From contig OY282385.1 in the NCBI GenBank assembly GCA_958295935.1, positions 2,087,545 through 2,151,544 on the forward strand: a stretch of DNA of 64,000 nucleotides. Reading direction: 5' to 3'. A program made the position numbers and the translations under genes. Origin of the DNA: an uncultured Dehalococcoidia bacterium. Lineage in GTDB: Bacteria; Chloroflexota; Dehalococcoidia; Lucifugimonadales; Lucifugimonadaceae. Below the pieces are notes generated by a model. That model was not told where the DNA came from. It worked only from the letters and a program-made list of their open reading frames with translations, and did no database searches. Every line of letters begins with the position of its first letter. Position 1 is the stretch's first letter. Positions 18,692 to 26,108 of this stretch are shown one piece after another.

Positions 18692-19270
18692 GGTCTATCC
18701 CCGCGTGTGCGGGGTAACCATGATGCTGCCACATTGACCACTTCCGCCACTCAAGTCTATCCCCGCGCGTGCGGGGGAACCGGGGATCGTGACGTGCTTG
18801 TCATCCTCTATCACTGTCTATCCCCGCGCGTGCGGGGGAACCCGGGGCGGGTATTCCGCACGAGGCGTTATACAAGGTCTATCCCCGCGCGTGCGGGGGA
18901 ACCGAAGGTACTACTTCCTTCTTTGTGTCATCGCCAGGTCTATCCCCGCGCGTGCGGGGTAACCACTACATCCCCAAGACGGCAAACACGCCAATCCGGT
19001 CTATCCCCGCGCGTGCGGGGGAACCGGAGCGAGCATGACCGCAGCGATGATCATACCCGGTCTATCCCCACGCCTGCGGGGGAACCCACCATGATCGCTA
19101 GTGATTTCTTCACCAACACCGGTCTATCCCCGCGCGTGCGGGGGAACCGATTCAACGCCGAAGTCTATGCGCTTTCCGCTGGGTCTATCCCCGCGCGTGC
19201 GGGGGAACCCGTCGATGGCTGCGGCTGCCTGTAGGTGCATCGGGTCTATCCCCGCGCGTGCGGGGGAACC
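18692..19270. CRISPR. CRISPR sub-array C, ten repeats
   Basis: Repeats start at 18692, 18754, 18815, 18876, 18937, 18998, 19059, 19121, 19182 and 19243, with 33-34 bp spacers. Most match the GGTCTATCC...GGGGGAACC form; the copies at 18692 and 18937 end GGGGTAACC, and 19059 has CACGCCTGC in the loop. No leader-like A/T-rich stretch is present at either end. Confidence 0.96.
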
Positions 19271-19334
19271 TCTTGTTGCGCTTTCGTCATTGTGTCTCTC
19301 CTCGCGCTTGCCTACGTCGTTGTTGGCGGGTCAA

Positions 19335-19631
19335 CTATCCTTCCCCCTTGTCCGTCCGCCCCCTTAGCGCCCTCACATTGGGCACTTCCAGCGGCAAGGT
19401 TGCCTTGAACCCGTCAAGCCACAAATCCTGTTCCGCTCTGTCAAGGATTGGGCAATGCGCCACCATGTAGGCAATCCTGCTTATCAAGTCGGCGGACGTG
19501 ACTCCTTTCTTCCACGCGTCCGCCGTTACTGTGGCGGCAATGGTTCCTAGCGTGAAAGCCGCCGCCCTATCACACAGTGGTTCCATTTCAGCGGGAACCT
19601 TGTGGTCTTGGTCGTCCGTCGATTTCGTCAT
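19335..19631 (-). CDS. hypothetical protein inside a CRISPR spacer position (insert 3)
   Basis: 98 residues starting MTKSTDDQDHKVPAEMEP, soluble and mostly helical, with a Cys-containing AHCPILDRAEQD segment. I recognise no family. Start codon ATG at 19631 is preceded by GGGAG. The gene lies in the 377 bp between repeats ending 19270 and starting 19648. At the left end of the insert, 19271-19312, there is a second ribosome binding site plus ATGACGAAAG start that is cut off by the CRISPR repeat. The insert therefore looks like a contiguous slice of another replicon carrying one full gene and the first codons of the next. Confidence 0.65.
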   Translation of the reverse strand: MTKSTDDQDHKVPAEMEPLCDRAAAFTLGTIAATVTADAWKKGVTSADLISRIAYMVAHCPILDRAEQDLWLDGFKATLPLEVPNVRALRGRTDKGEG

Positions 19632-19647
19632 TGTGTGTCTCCCTTGC

Positions 19648-20286
19648 GGTCTATCCCCGCGCGTGCGGGGGAACCCACAAGGCCATCCCGCACATGCCGC
19701 AGGATACGGGTCTATCCCCGCGTGTGCGGGGTAACCATGATGCTGCCACGTTGACCACTTCCGCCACTCAGGTCTATCCCCACGCGTACGGGGAACCCGA
19801 TTCCCCGTCCCATACGTCAACGGTCGTCCCTAGTCTATCCCCGCGCCTGCGGGGAACCCGTGCCGCACCATCTCAACCTTGCAATCCCCGAAGGTCTATC
19901 CCCGCGCGTGCGGGGAACCCTGTCTTCGTCCAGCCGCCGTTCCATGTAGTCGAGGTCTATCCCCGCGCGTGCGGGGAACCCGTGTAGACGGCCCGCTCTT
20001 CTTCTTTAACAGCCGGTCTATCCCCGCGCGTGCGGGGAACCCTTGCCCCAGCATTGGGCAAAGATCGCGTACAAGGGTCTATCCCCGCGCGTGCGGGGAA
20101 CCCCTAACTGCCATCCAGGGAATATAATGCGGATTAGGTCTATCCCCGCGCGTGCAGGGGAACCGATGGCTCCAGAATCTGCGACCGACTCACTTCGGGT
20201 CTATCCCCACGCCTGCGGGGAACCGTACCAACGACCGAGATACTTGCTACGATACCGCAGTCCATCCCCACGCCTACGAGGAAGCC
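19648..20286. CRISPR. CRISPR sub-array D, eleven repeats
   Basis: Repeats start at 19648, 19709, 19771, 19832, 19893, 19954, 20015, 20076, 20137, 20198 and 20259. From 19771 to 20103 the repeat end is GGGGAACCC, not GGGGGAACC. The last copy (20259-20286) is degenerate (GTCCATCCCCACGCCTACG) and runs directly into a dispersed 9-bp-periodic element. Confidence 0.96.
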
Positions 20287-20287
20287 C

Positions 20288-20317
20288 CTCATCCCCATCA
20301 CGAAAATCACAGTTTGT
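20288..20317. repeat. 9-bp-periodic dispersed element, copy 2 (short)
   Basis: ATCCCCATCACGAAAATCAC followed by AGTTTG; abuts the last CRISPR repeat, so the array is bounded by direct copies of this element. Confidence 0.75.
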
Positions 20318-20339
20318 CCCGACGTTCGAGGAGAGCCAA

Positions 20340-20540
20340 ATGCGAATACCACTGATTGGAAAGAGAAAGCCCAAGGCTATCGATCCGGTCTGCCGCATGA
20401 GCGTGGATACGGAGAAGCCGCCCGGAGGCAGATGGGAGTACGAGGGCGCTGCCTACTACTTCTGCGGACCGGGATGCAACCGGGCCTTCCAGAAAGATGC
20501 AGAGTCCTACCTGTCCGGCGAAAAGCGCCTCGATATGTAG
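20340..20540 (+). CDS. YHS-domain small protein
   Basis: 66 residues. After a basic N-terminus comes a YHS/TRASH-like metal-binding module: DPVCRMSVDTEKPPGGRWEY, then YYFCGPGCNRAFQKD. The three cysteines (CRM, CGPGC) are those expected to bind a transition metal such as copper. Such small proteins often act in metal handling or are fused to P-type ATPases. The ATG has a GAGGAG site. It precedes the cytochrome c gene by 29 bp, so they are probably co-transcribed. Confidence 0.85.
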   Translation: MRIPLIGKRKPKAIDPVCRMSVDTEKPPGGRWEYEGAAYYFCGPGCNRAFQKDAESYLSGEKRLDM

Positions 20541-20569
20541 GACCGAAACCGGAGAGAGGAACTCCCGCT

Positions 20570-21040
20570 ATGACCAGACGCCGAAGCCCGGCACCCGGGC
20601 TCTCTCTGTACGCGATTGCCTTGACCCTTGCCCTGCTAACGACGATCGCATGTAGCGGAGAGAGCGGCCCACAGCGCGCTGCTACCGAACCGAAGGGCAG
20701 CGACCAAACTTCGGCAGCAGGGTCCTCCTTGTCAGACGCTGCTCGCGCCGGCGAGGACCTGTTCAACGCCAACTGCTCCGTCTGTCACGGCGTAGGCGCC
20801 GCCGGCACAGATCGAGGCCCGCCTCTGATCCACGAGGTCTACCACCCCGGCCACCACCCGGACTTCAGCATCCGCAACGCCGTGCGCCAGGGAGTCAAGC
20901 AGCACCACTGGTTCTTCGGCGACATGGCCCCCATAGCCGGCGTCTCACCGGACGACGTGGAAAAGATCATCTGCTACGTCCGGGACAAGCAGCGCGCCGA
21001 AGGCATCTTCGAAGGGAATGCCTATGAAACCGTATGCTAA
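20570..21040 (+). CDS. c-type cytochrome lipoprotein
   Basis: 156 residues. A basic start is followed by a hydrophobic core and the lipobox-like LLTTIACSG, indicating lipid attachment outside the membrane. The haem-binding CSVCHG motif lies around residue 75. The distal ligand is likely the Met in FGDMAPIAGVSP, and DVEKIICYVRDKQR gives the C-terminal helix of class I cytochromes. A short-range electron carrier role is expected. With the YHS protein upstream, a copper- or oxygen-linked respiratory function is possible, but the partner is not in the window. Confidence 0.88.
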   Translation: MTRRRSPAPGLSLYAIALTLALLTTIACSGESGPQRAATEPKGSDQTSAAGSSLSDAARAGEDLFNANCSVCHGVGAAGTDRGPPLIHEVYHPGHHPDFSIRNAVRQGVKQHHWFFGDMAPIAGVSPDDVEKIICYVRDKQRAEGIFEGNAYETVC

Positions 21041-21044
21041 GCCA

Positions 21045-21135
21045 CTTCAAACCAGCTCCAATTGGAGGCTCACGTAACCCATAGGAACAGCTAGCCCAGT
21101 TGTTTGGGAGTTCAAACCAGGTCCAATAGGAGGCG
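21045..21135. repeat. 25-bp direct repeat pair
   Basis: TTCAAACCAGSTCCAATWGG followed by AGGC occurs at 21045-21069 and 21110-21135. It marks the left border of the block that also contains the duplicated segment at 21134. Confidence 0.8.
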
Positions 21136-21280
21136 CGATTCTCGCCCTCTGCCTTGCCGACTGGCCATTCGCAGTCTTCATCAGCCTCCGCCGCGTCACC
21201 CCCCTCGCCCGTCCCCTCTCCCGTCCCTTCCTCCCAATCATCCCCATCACGAAAATCCCACGAATCACAGTCCAGACCCC
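21134..21280. repeat. left copy of a 150-bp direct repeat bracketing the 21437-22540 gene
   Basis: The segment with GACTGGCCATTCGCAGTCTTC, translated as DWPFAVF on the + strand, ends in 9-bp-periodic element copy 3 (21231-21280). It recurs at 22692-22831 with mostly third-position-like differences. Confidence 0.8.
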
Positions 21281-21436
21281 CTCACCCCGTCCCCTCTCAA
21301 TGGTGATGGTCTTCGTGTTCCTGGCTTTGGCGGGCACGGCTTCTCTTTTTGTCCTTTGTGGTATTACGTGGTCTATACGCCATGGGCCAACCGTCCCTCC
21401 GCTGTCAAAGAATCACGGGCACGGGCGCCGTCTGCT

Positions 21437-22540
21437 TCAGAGGCACGAGCCACAGGTAGGGTTGCCTGTCATCGTTACCTCTATCGGCTCGTCGCCCTTC
21501 TCCCTGTCGATTCCACAGGCAGTGAACCTTCCATCGGGAAAGCCCCTGTGAATCACTGCTACTTTGGCAATGTCCGTCACCACGTCTCCAAGGGGCGGGC
21601 GTGACTGGATACCGGCTTGGATCAGAGTCGGGAGGCAACTGAGTCGATACTCTCTCAACCTGCGCCAGGCGAGCGCGGTCCGAACGCAGTTGTCGTGATT
21701 CCACGCGAACAGTGCAGGACCAGGCGGCCTGTCCCATGCGGGCGCGCCGATGGGTTGAAGCAGCCTCTGTCCATTGTTCCAGTCTCCCGAGTTGAACGCG
21801 GCATCCACCTCGTCCAGGCGATCAGCCGTCTGCGTCTCCGGCGACCGCGCCTCTTCGGACTTGGCGGTTCGGTTGGTCCAGACCATCGCCCAAAAGTCCG
21901 CGTCAGAGAACGACAGGAACAGATCGAGCACGTCCGCGTCCGGGCCGGGAATCCTAGTGAACATCTCCTCCTCCCCCCACAATAGATCCGATAGGTAGGA
22001 AGCATAACTAAGGTAGCCTCCCAACCGACGATGATCACCGCAGTCTCTCCCCACCATACCCATGGCCGCGCACTCGATGCAGACGAGCGGCGAGCAGCAG
22101 CCTCTGAGAACGTAAGGGAACTCCAAGGTGTAGTAGGGCCGATTACAGCCCTCACAAGCTGGAACGCTCCAGGGTGAGACGTTCTCTTCGGCCCGGTGCG
22201 TCCAGCAGAATGGCGAGCAATATCCGGAGAAGCCGTCGTCGAGCGCGTCCAGCGTGACGTAGAACGCCGACGCCAATTCCGACTGCGCGGCGAGGGTTTG
22301 CTCGTTGGGCGGGTTCGTGTTCACTATCTCAACCACCGCGACGACCTGCCCGCGTCGGTTTAAGGCCGCGACGTCGGCCCTGAACGGTCGATGGGTGTGC
22401 TCGGTTACGACGTGAGCGACCCCTTCCGTAGGGAGCGGCGTCTCGTACTTGCAGAACCGGCAGTTGAGTGGGGGAAGGTTAAAATACTCCTGCGCGACTG
22501 TGTCCCTGACCTCATTGTGGGTTCCACTGCGTTTCGGCAT
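21437..22540 (-). CDS. uncharacterised cysteine-rich protein
   Basis: 367 residues of unknown function. The N-terminal part (CRFCKYETPLPTEGVAHVVTE, then ADVAALNRRGQVVAVVEIVN) recalls the nuclease-like region of CoiA-type proteins, where an Asp and a following strand ending in E-I-V would be catalytic; this is a weak resemblance. The middle has several CxxC pairs (CSPFC, CEGCNRPYY, CCSPLVCIECA) that probably bind zinc. The C-terminus ends in CGIDREKGDEP and GNPTCGSCL, another zinc-ribbon-like pair. It lies in the defence island, is monocistronic, and is bracketed by direct repeats (21134-21280 and 22692-22831), which suggests movement as a unit. Confidence 0.7.
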   Translation of the reverse strand: MPKRSGTHNEVRDTVAQEYFNLPPLNCRFCKYETPLPTEGVAHVVTEHTHRPFRADVAALNRRGQVVAVVEIVNTNPPNEQTLAAQSELASAFYVTLDALDDGFSGYCSPFCWTHRAEENVSPWSVPACEGCNRPYYTLEFPYVLRGCCSPLVCIECAAMGMVGRDCGDHRRLGGYLSYASYLSDLLWGEEEMFTRIPGPDADVLDLFLSFSDADFWAMVWTNRTAKSEEARSPETQTADRLDEVDAAFNSGDWNNGQRLLQPIGAPAWDRPPGPALFAWNHDNCVRTALAWRRLREYRLSCLPTLIQAGIQSRPPLGDVVTDIAKVAVIHRGFPDGRFTACGIDREKGDEPIEVTMTGNPTCGSCL

Positions 22541-22691
22541 ATCTTCCTCCTCCTCCGATGCTGGTTGGCGCCCCGTTCCCTATCACAACACCACGTCGCA
22601 ACTGCGCCGCTACCCAAGTTGTTGCCACCGCCCGGCATTCCCCTCGACACTGCGGGGCTTGTGCCTCACGACCACGCGACGCCCGCCATAG

Positions 22692-22831
22692 CTATTCTCG
22701 CCATCGGCCTTGTCGACTGGCCGTTCGCAGTCTTCATCATCGTCCGCCGCGTCACCCCCGCCCATCCCCCCCAGTCCCCCCTCCCAATCATCCCCATCAC
22801 GAAAATCACACGAATCACAGTTCAGACCCCC
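22692..22831. repeat. right copy of the direct repeat bracketing the 21437-22540 gene
   Basis: GACTGGCCGTTCGCAGTCTTC within DWPFAVFI, followed by 9-bp-periodic element copy 4 (22781-22831). Direct orientation relative to the left copy. Confidence 0.8.
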
Positions 22832-22917
22832 GCCCGATAGCCTGCTCTCCAGGAATGCTATAGTCTCCCCGATAGTACGCCGGCATTTCTATCATAACCA
22901 CACACGGACGACCGTCC

Positions 22918-24354
22918 ATGCAATTCACACCCAGTGGATCCGCGGCACATCTTAAAGAAGCGATCGCGGGCTACACCGAATCGCAATACAGGATTTCACA
23001 CCCGCTAGTATTCACCGAAAGATCAGCCCTCCTCCGACGACCGGGAGTCATAGCCCAAGACCCCTTCATCGAGGCAACACCAGCTTTTACCCCCGCCCGG
23101 CTGCTGAGCCAACTGGAACGAGCGCACCCGGAAATCATCCCAACGGGCCTCTCCAGGCTCATCGAACACGGCGTCCCCGTAGACAGGTTTCCCCTGTACA
23201 CCCACCAGGAAGAAGCGCTCCTCGCCAGCTTTACCGACGCCCCCAACCTGCTCGTCGCCACCGGAACCGGATCCGGCAAGACCGAAGCATTCGTCCTCCC
23301 CATACTCGCCAGAATTCTCAGCGAGGCATCCGCATGGACCTCTCCAAACGCCCCCGCCTCTGATGGCTACTACAGCGCAGAGGAAAGTAAGTGGCAACAC
23401 TCGCGGCGCCATGAAACCAGGCAAGCCGCGCTTAGAGCCATAATCCTGTACCCCATAAACGCCCTGGTAAACGACCAAATGTCCAGACTTCGCAGGGTGC
23501 TCGCGTTGAACGGATCACCCGACTGGCAGCGGCAACACCTCAGCGGCAACCTGATCCACTTCGGAATGTACACCAGCCTGACACCCCCAACCAGAGGACC
23601 CGAACACAGGGCCAAACGCCAGCAGTTTGAGGAATACCTGCAGCACCTGGAAGAGGAATGGGAGAGCCTCACCGACGAATTGCGCAGCGCCGGCAATTGG
23701 CCAGCCGTTGGAGGCCCCGAAATGCTGTGCCGATGGGACATGCAAGCCGCGCCCCCGGACATACTCGTCACCAACTACTCCATGCTGGAGTACATGCTCA
23801 TCCGACCCATCGAAAGCCCAATCTTCGATGCCGCAAAAGCCTGGCTCGATGAGGCCGACGACCGAGCCGTCACGCTTGTTATAGACGAGGCCCACACCTA
23901 CACCGGCGCTAAAGGCACAGAGGTCGCACACCTCGTCCGACGCCTCAAGGAAAGACTGGGCATAAGCCCCGGCTCCAACAAACTCCGCGCCATAGCCACC
24001 AGCGCGTCGATCCCGAATCTAAAGCGCGCACAAGGCGACATCCTCACGTTCACCTCCGAACTATTCGGAGAGCCCCAGGATAGCTTCTCAAGTGCCAAGC
24101 CAAGAGCCAGTCTCAAGGCCACCGACCCGAGTCTCCATTTGTCTAGATCCGAGTCAGTATCTGAACCACTTGTGAAAGAACCGCCAAGGGGGCATCCACA
24201 CCCCGCTGAAGCACCGTGCCTTCCTGAAACGGTCAAGGGCTCTACCTATCTTGATCTTGAATTTTGGAAGGCGCCGAGCCCAGCGCACCTGGTTGCGATG
24301 GATCCAATAGTGGGATTGGCAAGCCAGGCTCCAATTTCCAATCGACGGACATAG
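22918..24354 (+). pseudogene. N-terminal fragment of a DEAH-type helicase (DUF1998-helicase family)
   Basis: The first ~400 residues are a superfamily 2 helicase ATPase core: PLYTHQEEALLASF, Walker A LLVATGTGSGKTEAFVLP, AIILYPINALVNDQMSRLR, VTNYSMLEYMLIRP, the DEAH box TLVIDEAHTYTGAKGTEV and motif III AIATSASI. Homology fades after FTSELFGEPQDS, near 24083; the frame then runs antisense through the DUF6527 gene to a stop at 24354. The matching C-terminus is found at 27145-27720. Helicases of this kind occur in Druantia- and DISARM-like defence loci. The second RecA-like domain is missing, so the gene is broken. Confidence 0.82.
24074..24083. repeat. left copy of 10-bp direct repeat at insert border
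   Basis: CCCAGGATAG, repeated at 27135-27144 at the other border of the ubiquitin-like module. May be a junction signature or chance. Confidence 0.5.
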
Positions 24355-24546
24355 GGAGACGGACTTCCCATCGAATGTCATCTCCCAATCGGTGGGGTCT
24401 AGCGGTGTCACCACCTCGTTCCCACATCCACAGCAACATCTGTGCATGGCTGTGGCGAAAGGTATTGACACGTATAGCACGTTGTCATCCGGGGTATCTG
24501 GGATGTAGTTGACGAACTCGTGCTGGAGCGATTTGATTCTAGTCAA
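24154..24546 (-). CDS. DUF6527-family metal-binding protein of the ubiquitin-like module
   Basis: 130 residues. The pattern LYVSIPFATAMHRCCCGCGN, VVTPLDPTDWEM, SVSLCPSIGNWSLACQSHYW and IHRNQVRWA is what I recall of DUF6527, a small family found beside multiubiquitin and ThiF genes. Cysteines and histidines in the CCCGCG and CxSHYW segments are probable zinc ligands. Its biochemical role is unknown. The ATG overlaps the ThiF stop codon (ATGA), so the two are translationally coupled. Its 3' end marks the left border of the module inserted in the helicase gene. Confidence 0.78.
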   Translation of the reverse strand: MTRIKSLQHEFVNYIPDTPDDNVLYVSIPFATAMHRCCCGCGNEVVTPLDPTDWEMTFDGKSVSLCPSIGNWSLACQSHYWIHRNQVRWARRLPKFKIKIGRALDRFRKARCFSGVWMPPWRFFHKWFRY

Positions 24547-25715
24547 CCTTTGTCCTCGTTGATCAGTTTATTGCCGTCGATTTGGTATAAGTTCGAATGC
24601 TCCTTCTCAAGATCGACGTAGAACCCGAGGGTCTTCTTCCACTTGATAACGGCCAGAGCCGCGTTCAGTGCGTTGAGGTCAGCAATCTGGATGTTGCGTG
24701 AGTAGTCGTCTTCGATGTCGCCATCCGAAAGCTGGAGTGTCGGGCGGACTTGGTCACGAGATCGGTCCGTGCTCAGGGTCACCCTCAGTTGCCCAATTAG
24801 TGACCTTCCATCTTTAAGCACGCCCATCCCTACATCGATGAAAGGGATGCCGAACTCCTCTAGTTTTTCTACTACGAGCCTTCTGGGGCGACCCTTGTCA
24901 ACGGCTATGAACACGAAGTCCATTCCTCTCAGGGAGTCCACCACCGATTCATCCACGTATCCGTGGGCGAAGATGTTGCGCCGCATCTCAGAGTACGTGT
25001 CTCTGTAGTAGGCCGCCTTCTCTGGTGCGGCCTTCAATGTTTCCACGGATGGCGCGCCCGGAGATCGGAAAGCGTTGTGCTGTCCAAATTTGTCGCCATC
25101 GAACAAGTGGATTTCTCTCACCGGGGTCTTGGCTACCAAGTCGAGTATGTATGAGCCCGTGCCTCCTAGCCCCACGATGGCTACTGAGCCAACCTTTAGC
25201 TTTTCTGTTATGGCCCCGATGCCAACACGGCTCGAAGCCGTATCGATGTACTTGAACACCGAGTCTTCGTCCTGAGCCTCAAGGACCGCAAAAGTCTGAG
25301 CGGTGACACTCGGGTCAATTGACCGGGCTGGTCCAGAAATGATGGCTTCGTAAGTGGTCATCTTCTGGTAGTAGTCGGGATAGCCTTCAGGCGGCTTACT
25401 CGAAAACACGTGGTCTACTACCAACCCGTTGCCTAACTCTTGGCGACCGCTAAAGTTAAGTATCTGGGTGAGTGGCTCACCTTCTCGGTCGCAAGGCATG
25501 TCTCCAGCGAACATGACTTGATGCTTATCGGGCTTTGCCGTGACATCACCCGCTAGAGTCAATTCCGAAACCAGAGTCCCGTACTCAATGGCTCTACCTT
25601 GCCTGACATACGGGATGTGCTTCAGGAGAAGGTAATCGGACCGCACTTCGACTTCGTAGCCGTCGTCCTCAAGCTCCTTGAGGTCGGCGCTACGACTTAT
25701 CAGTGAATGAGACAT
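24543..25715 (-). CDS. ThiF/E1-like adenylyltransferase with N-terminal DUF6791-type domain
   Basis: About 390 residues. The C-terminal half is an E1/ThiF adenylation domain: VAIVGLGGTGSYILDLVAKT is the nucleotide-binding glycine loop, EIHLFDGDKFGQHNAFRSPG the ATP/Mg segment, and DFVFIAVDKGRPRRLV the Asp-Arg region. It should adenylate the C-terminus of the ubiquitin-like protein encoded just upstream. The N-terminal half matches DUF6791 (KPPEGYPDYYQKMTTYEAII). The protein has one cysteine only, in MFAGDMPCDREGEPL, within that N-terminal domain; none lies in the ThiF domain. I chose the ATG at 25715; one at 25745 is possible. It overlaps its neighbours on both sides. Confidence 0.82.
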   Translation of the reverse strand: MSHSLISRSADLKELEDDGYEVEVRSDYLLLKHIPYVRQGRAIEYGTLVSELTLAGDVTAKPDKHQVMFAGDMPCDREGEPLTQILNFSGRQELGNGLVVDHVFSSKPPEGYPDYYQKMTTYEAIISGPARSIDPSVTAQTFAVLEAQDEDSVFKYIDTASSRVGIGAITEKLKVGSVAIVGLGGTGSYILDLVAKTPVREIHLFDGDKFGQHNAFRSPGAPSVETLKAAPEKAAYYRDTYSEMRRNIFAHGYVDESVVDSLRGMDFVFIAVDKGRPRRLVVEKLEEFGIPFIDVGMGVLKDGRSLIGQLRVTLSTDRSRDQVRPTLQLSDGDIEDDYSRNIQIADLNALNAALAVIKWKKTLGFYVDLEKEHSNLYQIDGNKLINEDKG

Positions 25716-25977
25716 TGAAGACCGTCCCGTCCTGAATTTTGACATTCTGACCTGGTGAGAGCCTTCCCTCTAGCGGCCTCCCCGCGCCGTTCCGGTAGCT
25801 CACAGTGAACATGATGTCCGGCCTAGAGGGAGGTTGGGCAAATGCTTGCCTCACCACTTCGTCGAAGGAGAGTTCGCCATTGGTCGACGGTACGATCCTC
25901 TTCCGTCCATTCACAATAATGGCGACCTTGTCCTTCTCCTCGTCCTCAATGGTGACAACCTTCTTGTCCTCAATCAT
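25690..25977 (-). CDS. ubiquitin-like protein (multiubiquitin-domain family), single domain
   Basis: 95 residues starting MIEDKKVVTIED after an AAAGGAG site. The sequence VAIIVNGRKRIVPSTNGELS, FDEVVRQAF and DIMFTVSYRNGAGRPLEG, LSPGQNVKIQDGTVFNVS matches the beta-grasp multiubiquitin family (PF14452 as I recall it), but with only one domain. The C-terminus is FTDKS with no di-glycine, as is usual in this family, so the nature of the conjugated end is open. It is first in a three-gene operon with E1-like and DUF6527 genes and has the best promoter in the module. A role in protein tagging in antiphage defence is inferred from family context. Confidence 0.8.
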   Translation of the reverse strand: MIEDKKVVTIEDEEKDKVAIIVNGRKRIVPSTNGELSFDEVVRQAFAQPPSRPDIMFTVSYRNGAGRPLEGRLSPGQNVKIQDGTVFNVSFTDKS

Positions 25978-26014
25978 CGTCAGACTCCTTTCGTCTGTCC
26001 TGTAAGATGCGGCA

Positions 26015-26030
26015 GTACCAATGCCGGTAC
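26015..26030. promoter_or_regulatory. inverted repeat, probable operator O1
   Basis: GTACC and GGTAC separated by 6 bp, just downstream of the -10 box of the ubiquitin-like operon promoter. Shares the GGTAC half-site with the palindrome at 26073-26087. Confidence 0.55.
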
Positions 26031-26038
26031 CTATGACT

Positions 26039-26067
26039 AGGATAAGCGACACCTTGGCGTGTGTCAA
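26039..26067 (-). promoter_or_regulatory. sigma70-type promoter for the ubiquitin-like operon
   Basis: On the - strand, TTGACA (26067-26062), a 17-bp spacer and TATCCT (26044-26039) give a near-consensus promoter about 60 bp upstream of the start codon at 25977. Two GGTAC-type palindromes flank it. Confidence 0.65.
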
Positions 26068-26081
26068 GCAAATGGTACACT
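26054..26081 (+). promoter_or_regulatory. probable promoter for the XRE-ImmA/IrrE pair
   Basis: TTGGCG (26054-26059), 16 bp, TACACT (26076-26081). The -10 box lies inside the TGGTACA-C-TGTACCA palindrome, so repressor binding would block it (autoregulation). Confidence 0.5.
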
Positions 26082-26087
26082 GTACCA
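26073..26087. promoter_or_regulatory. perfect palindrome TGGTACACTGTACCA, probable operator O2
   Basis: Two perfect 7-bp arms around a central C, lying over the -10 region of the rightward promoter and upstream of the leftward -35. It is the natural binding site for the dimeric XRE protein encoded at 26109. Confidence 0.7.
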
Positions 26088-26108
26088 ATTCCTGTACGGG
26101 GAGGCCGC

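Noticed and set aside
18665-20127. Open frames through the CRISPR array giving SPRVRGN and PRACGGT repeats
   Set aside because: They are translations of the 28-bp repeat; the 61-bp period with variable spacers shows a CRISPR array, not a protein.
22918-24354. The helicase as a Cas3 for the array
   Set aside because: No HD nuclease domain is present, the matching C-terminus is a DUF1998 zinc module, and no Cascade genes exist in the window.
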